From Arthrobacter_D sp015752045 (GTDB taxonomy: Bacteria > Actinomycetota > Actinomycetes > Actinomycetales > Micrococcaceae), in assembly GCF_015752045.1 (NCBI RefSeq), contig NZ_JADOUS010000004.1:1-64000 (forward strand): 64,000 nt of DNA. The letters run 5' to 3'. Of the stretch, positions 60,593 to 64,000 are shown piece by piece (the first letter of the stretch is position 1; each line of letters starts with the position of its first letter). The translations under genes were made by a program, and so were the position numbers. The notes below the pieces were generated by a model, which made no database searches, was not told where the DNA came from, and saw only the letters and a program-made list of their open reading frames with translations.

Positions 60593-62287
60593 GTGCAATC
60601 GAACATCTCGCAGGGAGGCGGCGCCTCCTTGATGCGACCGCGTGCCCCGCACGCGGTCGCCCTGTCCGCCGCCCTGGCCGCGATCGGACCATTGGCCGGA
60701 CCGGCTGGACCGGCTGGACCGGCTGGACCGGCTGGACCGGCTGGACCGGCTGGATCGGCCGGACCAGCGGGACTCCCCGTGGTCACGGGCCTCACCCTCG
60801 ATTCGCGGTCCGTGCTTCCCGGGGACGTCTATGCGGCCGTTCCCGGAGCCACCCGTCACGGGGCGGACTTCACCGAGCAGGCCGTCCGGGCGGGTGCCGT
60901 GGCCATCCTGACGGACGCGGCAGGTGCGGCGATCGTGGCCCGTGCGGCGGCCGCGTCCGGTTTCGATGCGCCTCCCGTCGTCGTGGTCCCCGACCCCCGC
61001 CGGGCTGCCGGACCGCTCGCGGGAGTGATCTTCGACAGCCAGCCGGACGCCCCCGCCGCGGGCCCCGTCCTCTTCGGGATCACGGGGACCAACGGCAAGA
61101 CGACGTCGACCTACTTCCTCAATGCGCTCCTCGGTGCGCTCGGCCGGACCACGGGGCTCATCGGCACGATCGAGATCCGCGCCGGCGAGGACGCCATCCC
61201 GAGCGCGCTGACCACCCCCGAATCCCCGCAGGTCCACTCGCTGCTCGCCCTCATGCGGGAACGCGGACTCCACGCGGCCTCCATGGAGGTCTCCTCGCAC
61301 GCCCTCGAGTTCGGGCGCGTCGACGGCGTCCGGTTCGACGTCGCGGGCTTCACCAACCTCACGCAGGACCACCTCGACCTGCACGGGACCATGGAGGACT
61401 ACTTCGGCGTGAAGGCGACCCTCTTCACGCCGGAACGCTGCCGCCGCGCCGTCGTCCTGGTCGACGACGCCTGGGGACGTCGCCTCGCAGGAACGGCAGG
61501 CGTGCCCGTCCTCTCGCTGCGGACCGAGCAGGCCACCGGTGGCGACCCGGTGGCGGACTGGACCGTCAACACCGTCCGGCCCAGCGGCCTGGGGCACACC
61601 TTCGCCCTCGAGGGACGCGCGGGGGAGCGGCTGCGGGTCCGTACCGGCCTCCCCGGGACGTTCAACGTCTCCAACGCCGCCCTGGCCACGGTCATGGTCC
61701 TCGCCTCGGGCGTCGCCCCCGAGGACGTTCAGCGCGCACTGGACGACCACGACCCGTTCACCACCGAGGTCCCCGGACGCATGCAGCTCATCGGCGAGGA
61801 GCCTGCGGCGATCGTCGACTTCGCGCACAACCCCGACGCGCTCGAGCGGACCCTCGCCTCGGTCCGACGGCCCGGCGGCCGCGTCATCGCCGTGTTCGGA
61901 GCCACCGGGCAGCGGGACGAATCCAAGCGGCCCATCATGGGGGCCGTCGGAGCACGGCTGTCCGACATCCTCATCGTCACCGACGACGACCCCCACGACG
62001 AGGACGAGGCCGTCATCCGGCGTGCCGTCCGGGCCGGCGCCGAAGCGGCGATCCGCGCCGACGGGCTCGCGTGCGAAGTGCTGGAGGTCTTCCCCCGGGC
62101 GGCGGCGATCGAGCGCGCCGTGGCCCTCGCCCGCCCGGCCGACACCATCATCGTCGCGGGCCGCGGCCATGAGGTGTGGCAGGAGGTCAAGGGCGTCAAC
62201 CTGGCGCTCGACGATCGGGAGGAACTGCGTTCCGCGTTGACAAGACATGGATTCTCTGGGCTTTCCCGCCCCGGGATAGAGTCCTGA
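60593..62287 (+). CDS. murE: UDP-MurNAc-tripeptide synthetase MurE (probable L-lysine-type)
   Basis: 564 residues. Start GTG 60593 has GGAG four bases upstream; ATG 60632 is an alternative. Residues about 37-60 contain a GPA repeat. Ligase motifs: TLDSRSVLPGDVYAAVPG, GITGTNGKTTSTYF, TTPESPQVHSLLALM, MEVSSHALEFGRVDGVRFDVAGFTNLTQDHLDLHG with the carbamylated Lys region (YFGVKATLF), DFAHNPDAL, and VTDDDPHDEDEAVI. The last replaces the DNPR that marks diaminopimelate enzymes, so addition of L-lysine fits better, agreeing with the lysine-type wall of Micrococcaceae. Substrate is inference. Confidence 0.95.
   Translation: MQSNISQGGGASLMRPRAPHAVALSAALAAIGPLAGPAGPAGPAGPAGPAGPAGSAGPAGLPVVTGLTLDSRSVLPGDVYAAVPGATRHGADFTEQAVRAGAVAILTDAAGAAIVARAAAASGFDAPPVVVVPDPRRAAGPLAGVIFDSQPDAPAAGPVLFGITGTNGKTTSTYFLNALLGALGRTTGLIGTIEIRAGEDAIPSALTTPESPQVHSLLALMRERGLHAASMEVSSHALEFGRVDGVRFDVAGFTNLTQDHLDLHGTMEDYFGVKATLFTPERCRRAVVLVDDAWGRRLAGTAGVPVLSLRTEQATGGDPVADWTVNTVRPSGLGHTFALEGRAGERLRVRTGLPGTFNVSNAALATVMVLASGVAPEDVQRALDDHDPFTTEVPGRMQLIGEEPAAIVDFAHNPDALERTLASVRRPGGRVIAVFGATGQRDESKRPIMGAVGARLSDILIVTDDDPHDEDEAVIRRAVRAGAEAAIRADGLACEVLEVFPRAAAIERAVALARPADTIIVAGRGHEVWQEVKGVNLALDDREELRSALTRHGFSGLSRPGIES
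60698..60769 (+). repeat. Eight tandem 9-bp repeats encoding Gly-Pro-Ala in murE
   Basis: The unit GGACCGGCT is repeated six times without change (60698-60751), followed by two diverged copies (GGATCGGCC, GGACCAGCG). In frame it gives a collagen-like run of GPA triplets (one GSA) between the N-terminal helix and the first MurE strand. Perfect copies mean slippage-prone DNA. Confidence 0.95.
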
Positions 62288-62293
62288 ACCGTC

Positions 62294-63847
62294 ATGATTG
62301 AATTCAGCGCAGCCGAGATCGCGGCACTCACGGGCGGACGACTGGTCGGGATCGATCCTGCCGGCCCCGCCATCACCGTCACCTCCGCCGCCACCGATTC
62401 GCGCGAGTGCGTCGACGGATCCCTGTTCGTCGCCAAGCCCGGCGAAGAATCCGACGGGCACCTCTATATCGGGTCGGCCTTCGACGGCGGCGCGGTCCTG
62501 GCGCTGGCCGAGCGGGAGGTGACCGGACCGGACGACGCCCCCTACCCCTCCGTCGTCGTCCCCGACGCGATCCTCGCGATGGGCGAACTCGCCGCGGAGA
62601 CGGTCCGCAGGCTGCGGGCCGCCGGCGATCTCACCGTCATCGGCATCACCGGCTCGGCGGGGAAGACCACCACCAAGGACCTCCTCGCGGGCATCCTCGC
62701 TACGGCGGGTCCCACGGTCGCGCCCAGGGGGTCCTACAACGGCGAGGTCGGCGTCCCGCTGACCGTCTTCCAGGCGACCTGGGACACCCGCTACCTCGTG
62801 ATCGAGATGGGTGCCACCAAGCCCGGGCACATCGCGTACCTCGCCTCGCTGGTCCAGCCGGACGTCGGCGTCGTCCTCGGTGTGGGTTCGGCCCACGCCG
62901 GCGAGTTCGGCGGCGTCGAGAACATCGCGCGGGCGAAGGGGGAGCTCTTCGAGGCCCTCGCCGTGACGGGCACGGCCGTCATCAACGCCGACGACGAGCG
63001 CGTCCTCGCCATGCGGTCCCGGACCGGTGCACGCACCGTGTTCTTCACGTCCTCGGACGACTTCGCGGCGGAGGGCGGCGTGGTGCGGGCGAGGAACAGC
63101 ACGACGACGCCGGAGGGCAACCCCTCCTTCACCCTCACCTTCCCGGACGGCGGCGAGCACGACGTCGTCTCCCCGCTCCTCGGCCTGCACCACACCGTCA
63201 ACCTCCTGGCCGCGGCGACCGTCGCCTACGAGGTGGGGTGCGCCCCCGAGCAGATCGCGGAGGGCCTCCGCAGCCTCGCCGCCGCGAGCCGCTGGCGCAT
63301 GGAGCGCACCGAGCGCGCCGACGGGGTGACCGTCATCAACGACGCCTACAACGCCAACCCCGAGTCGATGCGCGCGGCCCTGCGGACCCTCGCGGAGCTC
63401 GGCCGAGGGCACCGGCGGACCTGGGCCGTGCTGGGGGAGATGCTCGAACTGGGCGACACCTCCATCGAGGAGCACGACCTCCTCGGACGCGTGGTGGTCC
63501 GGCTCAACATCTCGAAGCTCGTCTGCGTGGGATCCAACACCCGAGCACTGTTCAACGGCGCGGTGCTCGAGGGGTCCTGGGGCAGCGAAGCCGTGCACGT
63601 CGACGACGCCGAGGCGGCGGAGCGGCTGCTCGCCGCGGAGCTCGAGCCGGGGGACATCGTCCTCTTCAAGTCCTCGAACGGAGCCGGCCTCCGGTTCCTC
63701 GGCGATCGGATCGCACAGCCGTCCGGCCAGGACGACGGCCGGGACCACAGCCTCGACCACAGCCCCCATCACACCCTGAACCACCCTGCAGCAGACTCTG
63801 AAGCGGCCAGCGACCCTGACGCTTCCGGAAAGGCCCCCCAGCCGTGA
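62294..63847 (+). CDS. murF: UDP-MurNAc-tripeptide:D-Ala-D-Ala ligase MurF
   Basis: 517 residues; adds D-Ala-D-Ala to finish the cytoplasmic peptidoglycan precursor. Motifs: ATDSRECVDGSLFVAKPGEESDGH, ATP loop GITGSAGKTTTKDLLAGIL, SYNGEVGVPLTVFQ, EMGATKPGHIAYLASLVQPDVGVVLGVGSAHAGEFGG, NADDERVLAM and NDAYNANPESMRAAL. The final 45 residues are a His/Asp-rich disordered tail. It begins 6 bases after murE, and its stop shares GTGA with mraY. Confidence 0.96.
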   Translation: MIEFSAAEIAALTGGRLVGIDPAGPAITVTSAATDSRECVDGSLFVAKPGEESDGHLYIGSAFDGGAVLALAEREVTGPDDAPYPSVVVPDAILAMGELAAETVRRLRAAGDLTVIGITGSAGKTTTKDLLAGILATAGPTVAPRGSYNGEVGVPLTVFQATWDTRYLVIEMGATKPGHIAYLASLVQPDVGVVLGVGSAHAGEFGGVENIARAKGELFEALAVTGTAVINADDERVLAMRSRTGARTVFFTSSDDFAAEGGVVRARNSTTTPEGNPSFTLTFPDGGEHDVVSPLLGLHHTVNLLAAATVAYEVGCAPEQIAEGLRSLAAASRWRMERTERADGVTVINDAYNANPESMRAALRTLAELGRGHRRTWAVLGEMLELGDTSIEEHDLLGRVVVRLNISKLVCVGSNTRALFNGAVLEGSWGSEAVHVDDAEAAERLLAAELEPGDIVLFKSSNGAGLRFLGDRIAQPSGQDDGRDHSLDHSPHHTLNHPAADSEAASDPDASGKAPQP

Positions 63848-64000
63848 TCGCAATCCTCATAGGCTCGGCCTCCGCCCTGATCTTCGCCTTCGTCGGGACG
63901 CCCCTGTTCATCAGGCTCCTCGTGAAGAAGAGCTATGGCCAGTTCATCCGCGACGACGGACCGACGGCGCACCACACCAAGCGCGGCACGCCCACCATGG
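63844..64000 (+). CDS. mraY: Phospho-MurNAc-pentapeptide translocase MraY, N-terminal part (cut by window end)
   Basis: The frame from GTG 63844, overlapping the murF stop by 4 bases, reads IAILIGSASALIFAFVGTP then FIRLLVKKSYGQFIRDDGP and THHTKRGTPTM-like residues (TAHHTKRGTPTMG). The first transmembrane helix and the GPxxHxxKxGTPTMGG signature identify MraY, which makes lipid I at the membrane. About 52 of the usual 365 residues are present. Confidence 0.95.
   Translation, partial: MIAILIGSASALIFAFVGTPLFIRLLVKKSYGQFIRDDGPTAHHTKRGTPTM

Noticed and set aside
60563..63853. Very long open frame on the minus strand opposite murE and murF
   Set aside because: High GC content leaves antisense frames open; its translation is arginine/glycine rich without domains, and the plus strand carries unmistakable Mur ligases.

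Overview
The window is 64 kb of very GC-rich DNA with dense, overlapping genes, frequent GTG starts and a typical actinobacterial gene order. Mycothione reductase, a GarA-type FHA protein, FtsR, an SCO5869/PknL-type PASTA kinase beside an Rv2175c-like protein, and class II DAHP synthase all point to Actinomycetota. The order, together with a MurE that lacks the diaminopimelate-specific DNPR signature, fits the Micrococcaceae (an Arthrobacter-like organism). This assignment rests on recognising families and synteny from the sequence; no database search was run.

Layout. 1-0.1 kb: tail of an ISL3-type transposase. 0.3-11.3 kb, plus strand: a tightly coupled information-processing operon (TPR/disordered protein, HAD phosphatase, small protein, tlyA, nadK, recN, pyrG, Nudix, xerD, second Nudix). 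11.3-17.8 kb: a methylcitrate-cycle locus, gntR-prpD-prpB-prpC on the minus strand and prpE divergent. 17.8-21.8 kb: a CitA/DcuS-type two-component system divergent from a C4-dicarboxylate carrier (dctA). 22.1-29.5 kb, plus strand: parA, scpA, scpB, rluB, tyrA, cmk, der, followed by tRNA-Pro(GGG). 29.8-32.6 kb: an accessory trio (membrane protein, wax-ester-synthase/DGAT-like acyltransferase, flavodoxin). 32.8-35.9 kb: gcvH, garA, ftsR-type MerR, bifunctional-nuclease-domain protein, second MerR. 36-45.7 kb: orphan ParA-like ATPase, pyruvate carboxylase, mycothione reductase, long-chain acyl-CoA ligase, ROK glucokinase, small membrane protein. 45.9-55.6 kb: plsC-like acyltransferase, aroG, PASTA kinase, LysM transglycosylase, Rv2175c-like protein, polyprenyl synthase, dinB. 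55.8-64 kb: DUF3040 protein and the start of the division/cell-wall (dcw) cluster: mraZ, rsmH, ftsL, ftsI, murE, murF, mraY (cut by the window end).

How it works together. The prp locus converts propionyl-CoA to pyruvate and succinate; the neighbouring dct system imports C4-dicarboxylates and pyruvate carboxylase replenishes oxaloacetate, so the window is rich in TCA-entry functions. GarA, the PASTA kinase and the Rv2175c-like protein form a plausible Ser/Thr-phosphorylation layer over metabolism and cell wall. ScpAB/ParA/XerD serve chromosome segregation, and FtsR/MraZ bracket division control.

No wholly new system is evident; the region is mostly conserved core genome. The most interesting signals are regulatory or structural: a recurring TANNNT-six bases-GTG arrangement that predicts leaderless mRNAs, a triple 10-bp repeat fused to the mraZ promoter, a 9-bp direct repeat upstream of the LysM gene that resembles MtrA sites, a GTGA-N6-TCAC site upstream of dctA, paired operators in the prp divergent region, and in-frame tandem repeats inside murE, rluB and a Nudix gene.
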